Part shown: positions 36,899 to 45,505 of the stretch, in pieces
Layout of the letters: each line of letters opens with the position of its first letter
How positions within the stretch are numbered: the first letter of the stretch is position 1
Assembly (NCBI RefSeq): GCF_008830365.1
Contig: NZ_WBKI01000002.1
Coordinates: forward strand, 806,001 to 870,000
Length of the DNA: 64,000 bases
From: Serratia proteamaculans
Lineage (GTDB): Bacteria; Pseudomonadota; Gammaproteobacteria; Enterobacterales; Enterobacteriaceae
Direction: 5' to 3'
The notes under the pieces: model-generated
Databases searched by the model: none
The model's input: the letters and a program-made list of their open reading frames with translations, nothing else
What the model was told of the DNA's origin: nothing
Position numbers and translations under genes: made by a program

Positions 36899-36932
36899 GG
36901 GCGCGTAACCTCATGCGCCCTGCTTTCTTTTT
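36899..36932 (+). terminator. terminator-like hairpin between the two Cy genes
   Basis: GGGCGC (36899-36904) and GCGCCC (36915-36920) form a stem, followed by TGCTTTCTTTTTCG. It looks like an intrinsic terminator placed inside the putative operon, so the Cy-A gene may be attenuated or have its own promoter. Confidence 0.55.
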
Positions 36933-36960
36933 CGTTGGTTAGCGACAATAGGGAAATACC

Positions 36961-39900
36961 ATGGAGACACCATTAACCGCACTGCAGCAGGCTTATCTGC
37001 TCGGCCGCAGCGAACAATGGCCGCTCGGCGGCGTGGCAATGCACGATTTTCGCGAATATCGCGGTCTGAAGCTGGATTTGGCCCGGCTGGAAGCCCGACT
37101 GAGCGAACTGGTGCAACACTACGCAGCGCTTCGCACCTGCATCGATCCCCAGCGTTTTACTCAGCGGGTACGATCAGAAGCCACGCTGAATCTGGATCGG
37201 CACGATCTGCGGGCACTCGATCCTCAGGCCGCGCAACAACGTCTGACGATCCTGCGAGAACAGTATTCGCACCAGCGCCACGATCCCGCACAGCCGCTGT
37301 GGCGCATTGCCGCCATTCAGTTACCTGTAACGCCGGATGTAACGGGCAATAACTACGACACCGTGATTTTCACCAGCTTCGACGCGCTGATCCTCGACGG
37401 TCAGGGCATCTCCACCGTGATCGCCCGGCTGTTTGACGATGTCCCACTGCCGCCAATCGCCCCGTCAAGCCCACCGGTCGCTGCCACGGCGGCACAACGC
37501 CAGGCCGATGCCGCCTATTGGCAGGCCAAGCTACAGGGCATCACCACCCCGTCGGCCTTGCCATGGCTCACTCCGCTGGCCAACATCAAATCTTCGCGCT
37601 ACCGTCGCGCCAACCTGACCCTGCCGCGCGAAGTGCTGAAACAGTTTTCACGCCTGGGTTCTGCCCATGCCCTGCTGCGCAACAGCAGCCTTTCGGCGTT
37701 GATCCTCGATACGCTGGCGCAATGGACCACCGACGGCGAGCTTTGCGTCGGCGTACCCGTGGCATTTCCGGCGGCGGATGGCTCACTCAGTAACGCCTCC
37801 ACCTTTGTGGCAGTGCGCTATAGCCGCCTGGGCGGCACCTTTGTCAGCCGCGCGCAGGCGCTGCAAGACGATGTGTTGGGCGCGCTCGATCACCTGAAAT
37901 TTTCCGGCATTGATCTGGCGCGACAGTTGCTGAATCACAGCCAGGGATCCCCTGCGCTACCGGTGATCCTTACCAACTGCCTGGGCTGGGAGACGCTGCC
38001 GGCCGATGCGTCGGTGCATTACCATGACGGCGTGACCCAGACGCCGCAGGTGGCGATCGATATTCGGCTGACGCAGGATGCCGACAAGAATTTGCTGCTG
38101 TGCGTTGACTACGCCGAGCAGGCGCTGGATGGCGAACAGGTGCAGGCGATGCTGGACGCGCTGCAACGCCGGGTGACGCTGATGTGCCAAGAGGGCGAGT
38201 TGGAAATTGCTCCGGCGCAATTTATCGATTACCAGCACTACCGGCATAACCACAGCGAGGCGGCATTTACCGCCTATCCGTACCTGACGCAACTGGCTGA
38301 GCGGTTGTTTAACGATCCACAGCCACGACCGGCGTTAATCTGCGATCAGCAGAGCCTGACTTATCCGCAGCTTGGTCAACAGGTCGGCACGGTAATGGCC
38401 AATCTGCAGCAGCGCGGTCTGGGGCCCGGCAGCGTGCTGGCGCTGTATCTGGCGCGCAGCCCGGAACATGTCACTATCTCCTTAGCCTGTGCGCTGTTGG
38501 GCGTTATCTGGGTGCCGATCGACATCAACTCGCCGCCGGAGCGCACCGCTTATCTGTTGACCAACTGTCGGCCGGATCTGGTGGTGCATCACGGCGAGTT
38601 GGATACGCCGCACGGGGTCACGCCTGCGGAACTGCTCGTCCCAACGGCGGGCAATGCGGCACTCCCGGACAGCCAGACGCTGGCCGATCGCAGCGCCAGT
38701 ACCGAGGCCAGCTATTACCTGTATACCTCCGGCACCACCGGCAAGCCAAAATGCGTGGTACTCAACAACCGCGCCACCGCTAACGTTATCGGCCAGACTC
38801 TGCAACGCTGGGCAGTCACCGCCGATGACGTGATGATCTCGGTCACCCCGCCGCACCATGACATGTCGATGTTTGATCTGTTCGGCTCGCTCAGCGCCGG
38901 TGCGACACTGGTGTTACCGGCACCGCATCAGGAAAAAGACGCCATCAGCTGGAACCAGTTGGTGGAGCGCCATCGAGTTAGCCTGTGGTGTTCGGTTCCC
39001 GCCATTCTGGAGATGCTGCTCACCTGCAAAACCGACGACAGCCTGCGCTCACTGCGGTTGGTGGCTCAGGGCGGCGACTACATCAAACCGGCCACGGTGC
39101 AGCAACTACGCCGCCTGCGTCCGGATATCAGCCTGTTCTCGCTTGGCGGCCCAACCGAAACCACCATCTGGAGTATCTGGCACCCGATTGCGCCGCAGGA
39201 CACCGGAACCGTGCCCTATGGTCAGCCACTGCCGGCCAACCAATACTTTATTTGCCATGACGACGGCAGCCACTGCCCGGTCGGCGTGGTTGGCCGCATC
39301 CACACTGCAGGGGTGAATCTGGCATTGGGTTATCTGGAAGACGGCGATTTAAAACAGCATGATTTCGTCACGCTGGACGGCCCCGATGGGCAACCGCTGC
39401 GCACCTTCCGTACCGGTGACCAGGGTTACTATCGTCCGGACGGCAACATTCTGTTCGCCAGCCGGGTGAACGGCTACGTGAAAATCCGTGGTGTGCGCGT
39501 TTCGCTGCCGGAGATTGAAGATGTTCTGCGAGGACACGAGGCGATCCTCGATATCGTGGTGGTGGATTACCCTGGGGGTGATAATGCCGAGGCCACGCTG
39601 GGGGCGATGTACCTTACCCACGACGGTAAACCGCTGTCACTGGCGGCGATCCGCGCCTTCTCAACCGGCTACTTGCCTTGCACTCATATCCCGACGCGCT
39701 TTATCCACGCCGAAGCGCTGCCGCTTTCGGGCAATGGCAAGACAGACCGCCACCGCATCCGTGCCGCTTTCAGCACCGATCGGGCAGCGCCGGGACTCAA
39801 CGCCTGTGCAGCACCGTTGCCAAGTGCACCACCGGCGAACAGCGGCAAGATTTTGGCTATCTATTGGCAGGCGATCGGCACAACGCCGCGCCCGGAGTGG

Positions 39901-40056
39901 GGGGAAGAAACTGCCTTTATCAGCATGGGGCTGAAACTGCCGCACATTCGACAGGTGGCTGCGCAGCTCAATGAGGCCTTCGGCACCCGTCTGCCGCCCA
40001 CACTGCTGATCCCCTGTAAAAATGCCCGGGAGGTTGCAGCGCTGCTGGCGCGTTAA
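36961..40056 (+). CDS. NRPS Cy-A protein with vestigial carrier domain
   Basis: A 1031-residue synthetase subunit (VibF Cy2-A-like). The Cy domain has DALILDGQG (Asp141, Asp146). The adenylation domain (about 440-940) has core motifs YLYTSGTTGKPKCVV, GGPTETTIWSIWH, RTGDQGYYRPDGN, VKIRGVRVSLPEIE and GNGKTDR with catalytic Lys927. By alignment to GrsA, the specificity pocket reads D-M-F-C-A-G-L-I-W; the residue activated is not certain, threonine being expected from context. The C-terminal 80 residues are carrier-like, but the serine position is Leu993 (MGLKLPH). The A domain must therefore load a carrier on another protein, presumably the C-PCP-C subunit. Confidence 0.92.
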   Translation: METPLTALQQAYLLGRSEQWPLGGVAMHDFREYRGLKLDLARLEARLSELVQHYAALRTCIDPQRFTQRVRSEATLNLDRHDLRALDPQAAQQRLTILREQYSHQRHDPAQPLWRIAAIQLPVTPDVTGNNYDTVIFTSFDALILDGQGISTVIARLFDDVPLPPIAPSSPPVAATAAQRQADAAYWQAKLQGITTPSALPWLTPLANIKSSRYRRANLTLPREVLKQFSRLGSAHALLRNSSLSALILDTLAQWTTDGELCVGVPVAFPAADGSLSNASTFVAVRYSRLGGTFVSRAQALQDDVLGALDHLKFSGIDLARQLLNHSQGSPALPVILTNCLGWETLPADASVHYHDGVTQTPQVAIDIRLTQDADKNLLLCVDYAEQALDGEQVQAMLDALQRRVTLMCQEGELEIAPAQFIDYQHYRHNHSEAAFTAYPYLTQLAERLFNDPQPRPALICDQQSLTYPQLGQQVGTVMANLQQRGLGPGSVLALYLARSPEHVTISLACALLGVIWVPIDINSPPERTAYLLTNCRPDLVVHHGELDTPHGVTPAELLVPTAGNAALPDSQTLADRSASTEASYYLYTSGTTGKPKCVVLNNRATANVIGQTLQRWAVTADDVMISVTPPHHDMSMFDLFGSLSAGATLVLPAPHQEKDAISWNQLVERHRVSLWCSVPAILEMLLTCKTDDSLRSLRLVAQGGDYIKPATVQQLRRLRPDISLFSLGGPTETTIWSIWHPIAPQDTGTVPYGQPLPANQYFICHDDGSHCPVGVVGRIHTAGVNLALGYLEDGDLKQHDFVTLDGPDGQPLRTFRTGDQGYYRPDGNILFASRVNGYVKIRGVRVSLPEIEDVLRGHEAILDIVVVDYPGGDNAEATLGAMYLTHDGKPLSLAAIRAFSTGYLPCTHIPTRFIHAEALPLSGNGKTDRHRIRAAFSTDRAAPGLNACAAPLPSAPPANSGKILAIYWQAIGTTPRPEWGEETAFISMGLKLPHIRQVAAQLNEAFGTRLPPTLLIPCKNAREVAALLAR

Positions 40057-40070
40057 CACTGTTTAAACGT

Positions 40071-40093
40071 AGGGGCGCTGCATGCTGCGCCCT
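40071..40093. terminator. hairpin between convergent NRPS genes
   Basis: GGGCGC-TGCATGCT-GCGCCC lies 15 bp after the Cy-A stop and before the end of the convergent condensation gene. It is likely bidirectional. Confidence 0.5.
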
Positions 40094-40150
40094 CTCACAT
40101 CACCCAAGGGTAAATCGGGTCGAACGTGTTCGCCCCCTACCGGATCGCCA

Positions 40151-41497
40151 TCAGGCCGGCACCGCCACCAGTTCACCGACCGCCGTTTCCAACGCCTCTT
40201 CCCGCAACGCACGCAGTAAAAATTCCTGCAAGGCATTGCCGTAGTCGGCAACCCCTGCCGTAGGGAACTGTTGCACGTAGACATCAATGTCCAGATACAG
40301 ATCGCCGGCATCGGTGCGGCCACGAAAGGTCAGGTTTGCGCCGTCGCCAGAACCACCGGCCAATACCCGACGCGTGCTGGTGCAACCGCTGAAACCAGCC
40401 GGATCAAACGGCTGGACGTTAATAAACGGGGAGATAAATAAACGAGAAGCAGGCGTCACACCACGATCGGCGGCTATCTGCCGCAGCCGATAAGCAGCAT
40501 GGCTGCGCAGCTCGCGCAGTGTTTGTGCCATCTCAGAGAGAAAACGCCCCAGCGTTTCTTCCGGGCGCAGTGATACCAACAGCGGCAAGGTATTCACCGC
40601 CAGCGCCGGAGTATTGGTCGCCTGGCTGCTGCGGCGATTCATCACCGGCATCCATAGGGTGCGCGTATCGCCTTTATCATGCGGCAACGGCGGTAAGGTA
40701 AAGAACAGCCAGGCGGCGGACAGCGCCAACAGCAGATCGGGCCAGCCGATACCGCTACGCTCCGACAGCTCACGCAGCCGCTGCGAGATCTCTTCCGGCA
40801 GTGCCGTGCTGGTGCTCAGGCATTTCACGCCGTATTCCCGACCGCCCTTGCGCACCGTCGGCAAGGTTTGCGACGGCGGCAGATAGCGCTGCCAAAAATG
40901 CCGATCCTTTGAGCAGCGTTCAGAAGCAGCATAGGCCAGTTCATGATGCTGGAAAGCGCTGAAGGAGCCCAGCGCCTGCCCCGCCGTGCCGCTGCCAAGG
41001 AAGTGCGCGTATAGCGTGGCACAGCGGTGTTCGACCAGCGCCATCCCGAACCCATCAATCACAATATGGTGAGCACGCAGATACCAGATAAAGCGCGCTG
41101 GCCCCAGTTTGAGCAACCACACCGCGGCTACTGGTTGACTGCACAAGTCCATCGGCTGTTCGACATCCGCCTGCATCAGCCGCATCGCGGCCTGATAAGG
41201 ATCGGCCTGTGCTTGCAGATCAATGCGATGCAACTCGGGCACCCACTGAGGATCGTAACGCTGGAGCGGTGGGTGCGCCTCCGCGTCGGCACCAAAGCGC
41301 AGTGCAAACGCCTGCGTTTCCGCCATGGTGAGCGTAATTGCACGAGACAGCGCTGCCTCGTCCACTGCACCGCGTAATTCAGTGACGTGGGCGACGGTGG
41401 AAAACGGCTGCTCAGGGTGCAGAGTAAATTCTTCCCAGAAGTCTAACTGCGCCGGTGTTAGCGGCAGCCATTCAGTAGCCAAAACAGTTCCCAACAT
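40151..41497 (-). CDS. stand-alone condensation enzyme, VibH-like
   Basis: A 448-residue free-standing C domain. It begins LPLTPAQLDFWEEFTLHPE, has the canonical active site HHIVIDG in YLRAHHIVIDGFGMALVEHR, and ends with FINVQPFD and a late beta region. The length and single-domain form match VibH, which joins dihydroxybenzoyl-carrier to a free diamine (norspermidine in vibriobactin; 1,3-diaminopropane in serratiochelin). It is transcribed leftward from the strong Fur palindrome. AAGGTAGG precedes the ATG. Confidence 0.9.
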   Translation of the reverse strand: MLGTVLATEWLPLTPAQLDFWEEFTLHPEQPFSTVAHVTELRGAVDEAALSRAITLTMAETQAFALRFGADAEAHPPLQRYDPQWVPELHRIDLQAQADPYQAAMRLMQADVEQPMDLCSQPVAAVWLLKLGPARFIWYLRAHHIVIDGFGMALVEHRCATLYAHFLGSGTAGQALGSFSAFQHHELAYAASERCSKDRHFWQRYLPPSQTLPTVRKGGREYGVKCLSTSTALPEEISQRLRELSERSGIGWPDLLLALSAAWLFFTLPPLPHDKGDTRTLWMPVMNRRSSQATNTPALAVNTLPLLVSLRPEETLGRFLSEMAQTLRELRSHAAYRLRQIAADRGVTPASRLFISPFINVQPFDPAGFSGCTSTRRVLAGGSGDGANLTFRGRTDAGDLYLDIDVYVQQFPTAGVADYGNALQEFLLRALREEALETAVGELVAVPA

Positions 41498-41981
41498 GTT
41501 ACCTACCTTTGATAAGCCATAAACAAATGTTGAAACAACAGAAGCTAAAACCCCACCGCCGCAAAGTGCATCTGATAGCGGCCAAAACGGGGTGAATGCC
41601 GGACACGGCTGGACGGCCAGCTCGCGGGCTGCCCGGCGTGATCCCTCTTATTGTGGTTGGCGTGCCTGACCTCCCTGGTACAGGTTAAAAAGAGACGGCG
41701 TGGGCCACTTGACTGAGCAACCGCAGCACGGAAGATGTTTCGATTCAGTTACAAATGAAAATGATAATAACACTTATTATCATTTTCATGAATATAGAAC
41801 AACCTGTTCAAACCGCAAACTGGCTTGACTAACCGGAGCATGACGAAGCGGCAGATCGGGAGAGAACTCTCATCCCCCAGTTCCCATATCTGCTATCAAT
41901 CACTTATATTTAATTTGAGGGCTGCCTGAATGCCACAGCGGCGGCAGTGTCCTCAATCAACCTGAGGGAGCCATCCATTTT
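41498..41981. other. divergent intergenic region, 484 bp
   Basis: Apart from the Fur palindrome I see no coding sequence. The left part is closer to the VibH-like gene and GC-rich, with weak hairpins; the right part (41790-41981) is the leader of the solute-binding protein gene. The 192 bp from palindrome to that ATG leaves room for a second promoter. Confidence 0.5.
41755..41789. promoter_or_regulatory. perfect 35-bp Fur-type palindrome
   Basis: Two 16-bp arms, ATGAAAATGATAATAA and TTATTATCATTTTCAT, flank a 3-bp centre. The arms contain the GATAAT hexamers of the Fur box in extended form, which suits two overlapping Fur dimers. It lies between the VibH-like gene (start 41497, leftward) and the solute-binding protein gene (start 41982, rightward). 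Confidence 0.85.
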
Positions 41982-43580
41982 ATGCGTTTAAAACCAAGCA
42001 CTGTGGGTCTGTTATTAGCGGGAACCGGCCTGTTGACGGCGGGCAATGCCCTGGCCGCCAGCGATACCCTGGTCTACTGCACCGTGGCCTCACCGGAGTC
42101 TTTCAACCCGCAGCTTTCAAGCTCCGGTACCACCTTTATTGCCACCTCGCAGGTGCTGTATAACCGCCTGTTGACGCTGCGTGAAAGCGATAAAACCCCC
42201 GCTCCCTCACTGGCGACCGAGTGGACCATCAGCCCGGACGGCAAGACCTACACCTTTACGCTGCGCAAGGGCGTGAAATTCAACAGCAACAAGTACTTCA
42301 CCCCAACACGTGACTTTAACGCCGAGGACGTGGTGTTCACCGTGATGCGTCAAAAAGATGCCAATAATCCGTATCACAAGGTGTCCGGCGGCAACTACGA
42401 GTACTTTACCGACACCGGGCTGGACAAACTGATCACCAAGGTGGAAGCGGTCGATAACGACCACGTGCGCTTTACCCTCAGCCAACCTAACGCCGCGTTT
42501 CTGGCAGACTGGACCATGGACTTCGCTTCGATCCTGTCCGCCGAATATGCCGATGCCATGCTGAAAAAAGGCACGCCAGAGTATGTCGACAATTGGCCTA
42601 TCGGTACCGGTCCGTTCGCGCTGCAACAGTACAAACAGGATTCACTGATCCGCTACATCGCCAACCCGCATTACTGGCAGGGCGAAGTGGCCAGCAAGCA
42701 CCTGATCTTTTCCATTACACCTAACCCGCAAACCCGGCTGGCGAAGCTGAAAACCAACGAGTGCCAGATCATCCCTGCCCCGCTGGCGGAACAGTTTGAC
42801 GCCATCAAGAGCGACAAAAACCTGCAGCTGCACGATATCAACGGCCTGAACGTCGGCTATCTGGCGTTCAACACCCAGAAGAAGCCGTTTGATAACGTGC
42901 TGGTGCGCCAGGCGCTGAGCTACGCGGTGGACAAAAAGGCCATCGTCGCGGCGGTGTTTAAAGAAAGTGGCACCACGGCTAACTCGATACTGCCGCCGGG
43001 CATGCTGGGCTACAACGACAAGCTGCCGGAATACGCTTACAACCCGGACAAAGCGCGTGAACTGCTGAAACAGGCCGGGCTGGAAAAAGGCTTTGAGACC
43101 GACATCTGGTCAATGCCAGTGGCGCGGCCTTATAACCCTAATTCACGACGCATCGCCGAGATGGTCCAGAGCGACTGGGCGAAAGTGGGCGTGAAGGCCA
43201 AAATCGTCACCTGGGAATGGGGCCAATACCTGGCCGGGCTGCGCAAAGGGGAACAGCAGAGCGCGTTGTACGGCTGGATGTCGGATAACGGCGACCCGGA
43301 CAACTTCGCCACGCTGCTCAACTGCGCTGGCGTACAGACCGGTGCCAACGTGGCCCGTTGGTGCGACAGCAGCTATGACAAGCTGATCCATCAGGCAATT
43401 TCGGTCAGCGCCCCGGCCGAACGCGCCAAGCTTTACCAGCAGGCGCAGGTGATTTTTGCCAAACAGGTGCCACTGCTGCCATTGGCTAACGGCAAGGTGT
43501 TCTACGCCACCCGCAGCAACGTCAGTGGCTATGTGGTTGACGTTAACGGCAGTGACTTCGCCAAAGCCAAGGTCGACTGA
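41982..43580 (+). CDS. ABC transporter family-5 solute-binding protein (DppA-like), orphan
   Basis: A 532-residue periplasmic binding protein with a signal peptide ending GNALA. The family 5 signature begins at SPESFNPQLSSSGTTFIATSQ; LATEWTISPDGKTYTFTLRKGVKF follows, quoted in part, as do IGTGPFALQQYKQDS and VRQALSYAVDKKAIV. The closest pattern is dipeptide/heme binder DppA. No permease or ATPase genes are adjacent, so it must use another transporter's membrane parts. The Fur palindrome upstream suggests an iron-related ligand (heme or a siderophore fragment), by inference. Confidence 0.9.
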   Translation: MRLKPSTVGLLLAGTGLLTAGNALAASDTLVYCTVASPESFNPQLSSSGTTFIATSQVLYNRLLTLRESDKTPAPSLATEWTISPDGKTYTFTLRKGVKFNSNKYFTPTRDFNAEDVVFTVMRQKDANNPYHKVSGGNYEYFTDTGLDKLITKVEAVDNDHVRFTLSQPNAAFLADWTMDFASILSAEYADAMLKKGTPEYVDNWPIGTGPFALQQYKQDSLIRYIANPHYWQGEVASKHLIFSITPNPQTRLAKLKTNECQIIPAPLAEQFDAIKSDKNLQLHDINGLNVGYLAFNTQKKPFDNVLVRQALSYAVDKKAIVAAVFKESGTTANSILPPGMLGYNDKLPEYAYNPDKARELLKQAGLEKGFETDIWSMPVARPYNPNSRRIAEMVQSDWAKVGVKAKIVTWEWGQYLAGLRKGEQQSALYGWMSDNGDPDNFATLLNCAGVQTGANVARWCDSSYDKLIHQAISVSAPAERAKLYQQAQVIFAKQVPLLPLANGKVFYATRSNVSGYVVDVNGSDFAKAKVD

Positions 43581-43590
43581 GTCGCAGCCA

Positions 43591-43620
43591 GCGCCGGATG
43601 ATATTCACATCCGGCGCTTT
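43591..43620 (+). terminator. intrinsic terminator after the solute-binding protein gene
   Basis: GCGCCGGATG-ATATTCA-CATCCGGCGC followed by TTTCCT, 11 bp after the stop codon. Confidence 0.85.
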
Positions 43621-43682
43621 CCTCATCTGTAACATTTGGTTACTCTCATCAGCACTGTGATTTAACATTCGAAGGCAAACCG

Positions 43683-44222
43683 GTGCAGAACTCTTATATG
43701 CCGATGCAGATCCGCCTGCACTGGCTGGTGGCGATCTTGTTGATCGTGACCTGTACGACGATTGAGCTGAGAGGCTTTAGCGTACCGGGCACTCCGCTGT
43801 GGTACGTGCTGGTGGTGACCCACTTCAGCTGTGGGGTGACGGTATTTGTATTGATGATCGCCCGTCTGTTGCTGCGCTGGCGCCACACCAGCCCTGCCAT
43901 CAACCCGAAACCGGCTAAATGGCAAACCGGCGCTGCCCATCTGGTGCACAGCCTGATTTATCTGTTGCTGCTGACGCTACCGGTGCTGGGGGTTTATTCC
44001 CGCTATCTGGGCGGAAAAGAGTGGTTTCTGTTTGGGCTGCCGATGCCCTTTGCCGAAGTCGCCGACCGGCCACAGGCGCGGATGATTATCGGCTGGCACA
44101 AGACGCTGGCAGCCTTCGGCTATTGGCTTATTGGGCTGCATGCCGCAGCGGCGCTGTTCCATCACTACCTCGTTAAGGACAATGCGCTGGTGCGTATGCT
44201 GCCATGGCTGAAAAAGCCTTAG
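43683..44222 (+). CDS. cytochrome b561 (diheme inner-membrane protein)
   Basis: A 179-residue four-helix membrane protein of the prokaryotic b561 family. Heme-ligand candidates: His in IRLHWLVAILL (helix 1), VTHFSCGVTVFVL (helix 2), and the pairs in GWHKTLAAFGYWLIGLH and FHHYL (helices 3-4). These proteins shuttle electrons between quinol and periplasmic acceptors; some act as superoxide:quinone oxidoreductases. The start is GTG at 43683, after GAAGG. It is separated from the binding-protein gene by a terminator and need not belong to the iron locus. Confidence 0.9.
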   Translation: MQNSYMPMQIRLHWLVAILLIVTCTTIELRGFSVPGTPLWYVLVVTHFSCGVTVFVLMIARLLLRWRHTSPAINPKPAKWQTGAAHLVHSLIYLLLLTLPVLGVYSRYLGGKEWFLFGLPMPFAEVADRPQARMIIGWHKTLAAFGYWLIGLHAAAALFHHYLVKDNALVRMLPWLKKP

Positions 44223-44604
44223 CTATAGGTGACAATACCCACAGTGTAATAATAAGCATGTATATATAAGCCAATAGATATAATCCATTGGCTTATTGTT
44301 TTTATAGTTTATGGCGATTGAAAATAAATTTGCATCCGGCGAGTTGTATCTATTCCGTTTATTGACTAAGGTTATTCATACAAATTATAAGCCCACGGGC
44401 TGACGAAGATCCGCAACCAATATTATTAACCACTCATTATATTTATCTTAAAAACGCCAGTTATTTTTCAGGAGAGCTGTGTCATGCCCTGTGGAAACAC
44501 AAGGCGATGCGGTGCACCCATGATTTCATTAATTAAATTCCATCGGCTACACACACGGGAAAGTTAATATTACTTTTCCAAACATAAAAGTCAGGAGCAA
44601 AGTA
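44223..44604. other. intergenic region, 382 bp
   Basis: After the b561 terminator the sequence is AT-rich, with no gene visible, and carries the promoter of the next secreted protein. Confidence 0.4.
44266..44304 (+). terminator. intrinsic terminator after cytochrome b561
   Basis: ATAAGCCAAT (44266-44275) and ATTGGCTTAT (44287-44296) followed by TGTTTTTAT. Confidence 0.85.
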
Positions 44605-45144
44605 ATGAAAATAATAACTGGCGTTATTTTACCTACCGTTGCCGCCCTCGCAATAGCGGGCATGGCGCACGCAGCAGATAGCAAACAACCGGTGACCGGC
44701 AAAGAGACGGTTACCCTGGAGCACGTACATGCCGTGCAAGAAAATGGCAGCCCCGCGCCCCAGCACGATGCCGCCTGTATGAAAGAGCTTTCTATGCCGA
44801 CGTCCAAGTATGTCGGGATGAAAGTCACCAGCGAATACACCGTTAACACCAGCTCGATGATGATGTCGGCGAAATCGATGCTGCCCTCCCCGATGGCTAC
44901 CCAACCGCTAGAGTTGACGGTTGATTTATCCCCACTCGGCATCGAAGGGGTTTATGCCTTTGGTGCCTTTAAACCCAATGTGTTACCGCAAGACTATGTT
45001 TATTTCACCATCGACAAGGATTTTAAAAACCCGGTCAGCACCTTTATGATTATTAATAAAGGTAAAGAATATAACTGCGTTATTTCCAGCTCAGACAAGG
45101 CGATGAGTAAAGAGGAACGCAAACAGCTTATGGTTAAGAAGTAG
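44605..45144 (+). CDS. exported protein of unknown function
   Basis: A 179-residue protein with a signal peptide (MKIITGVILPTVAALAIAGMAHA). The mature part is Met/Ser-rich in the centre (NTSSMMMSAKSMLPSPMAT) and has a C-terminal beta-like domain (YVYFTIDKDFKNPVSTFMII). Two cysteines (ACMKEL, YNCVIS) may form a disulfide. AGGAG precedes the ATG. I recognise no family; the Met-rich stretch could bind copper, but this is speculation. Confidence 0.75.
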   Translation: MKIITGVILPTVAALAIAGMAHAADSKQPVTGKETVTLEHVHAVQENGSPAPQHDAACMKELSMPTSKYVGMKVTSEYTVNTSSMMMSAKSMLPSPMATQPLELTVDLSPLGIEGVYAFGAFKPNVLPQDYVYFTIDKDFKNPVSTFMIINKGKEYNCVISSSDKAMSKEERKQLMVKK

Positions 45145-45308
45145 CGGGCATATAAATTGGGTAATACTGGGGGCTTTGGTGGTTTTTACTGCCATGGCCC
45201 CTTGTCTAATAAAACGATAACGTCCACCGGGTTAACTGATTGCTTAACAATCCCGTTTGGGGATAATGGCAGATATTCGATTTTGGGATATCACTCGCGG
45301 GAATCGCC

Positions 45309-45505
45309 ATGACTTCAGTTTATTCAACCGAGTATCAATTAGTTATAAAAATACTTCGGGATGCTCGCAGTCGTTTATCGCCAAGGTTGAGAACGGCGAG
45401 CGCAAACTCGATGTGGTGGAGTTTGCTTTGAACGCTCGGTTGCTTGGGGTTGATGCCGGGGCTGTGCTGGGAATGATTGGTGGGCGGGTTGCGCCATTGT
45501 GTTAG
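45309..45505 (+). pseudogene. XRE/HTH regulator broken by an internal frameshifting deletion
   Basis: Two frames together give a normal small HTH regulator. From ATG 45309, with GGGA before it, frame 1 reads MTSVYSTEYQLVIKILRDAR. The +1-shifted frame then continues SQSFIAKVENGERKLDVVEF and ALNARLLGVDAGAVLGMIGG. Intact relatives have about 20 residues between these parts (the first helix of the HTH). Here they are missing and the frame changes near 45366-45372. The product cannot bind DNA normally. No restoring start is evident. Confidence 0.75.

Noticed and set aside
35287-41497. Enterobactin, yersiniabactin or anguibactin synthetase
   Set aside because: There is no EntF-like C-A-PCP-TE and no thioesterase or methyltransferase domain, and AngM/AngN domain orders do not fit. 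Cy + Cy-A + C-PCP-C + lone C fits VibF/VibH best.
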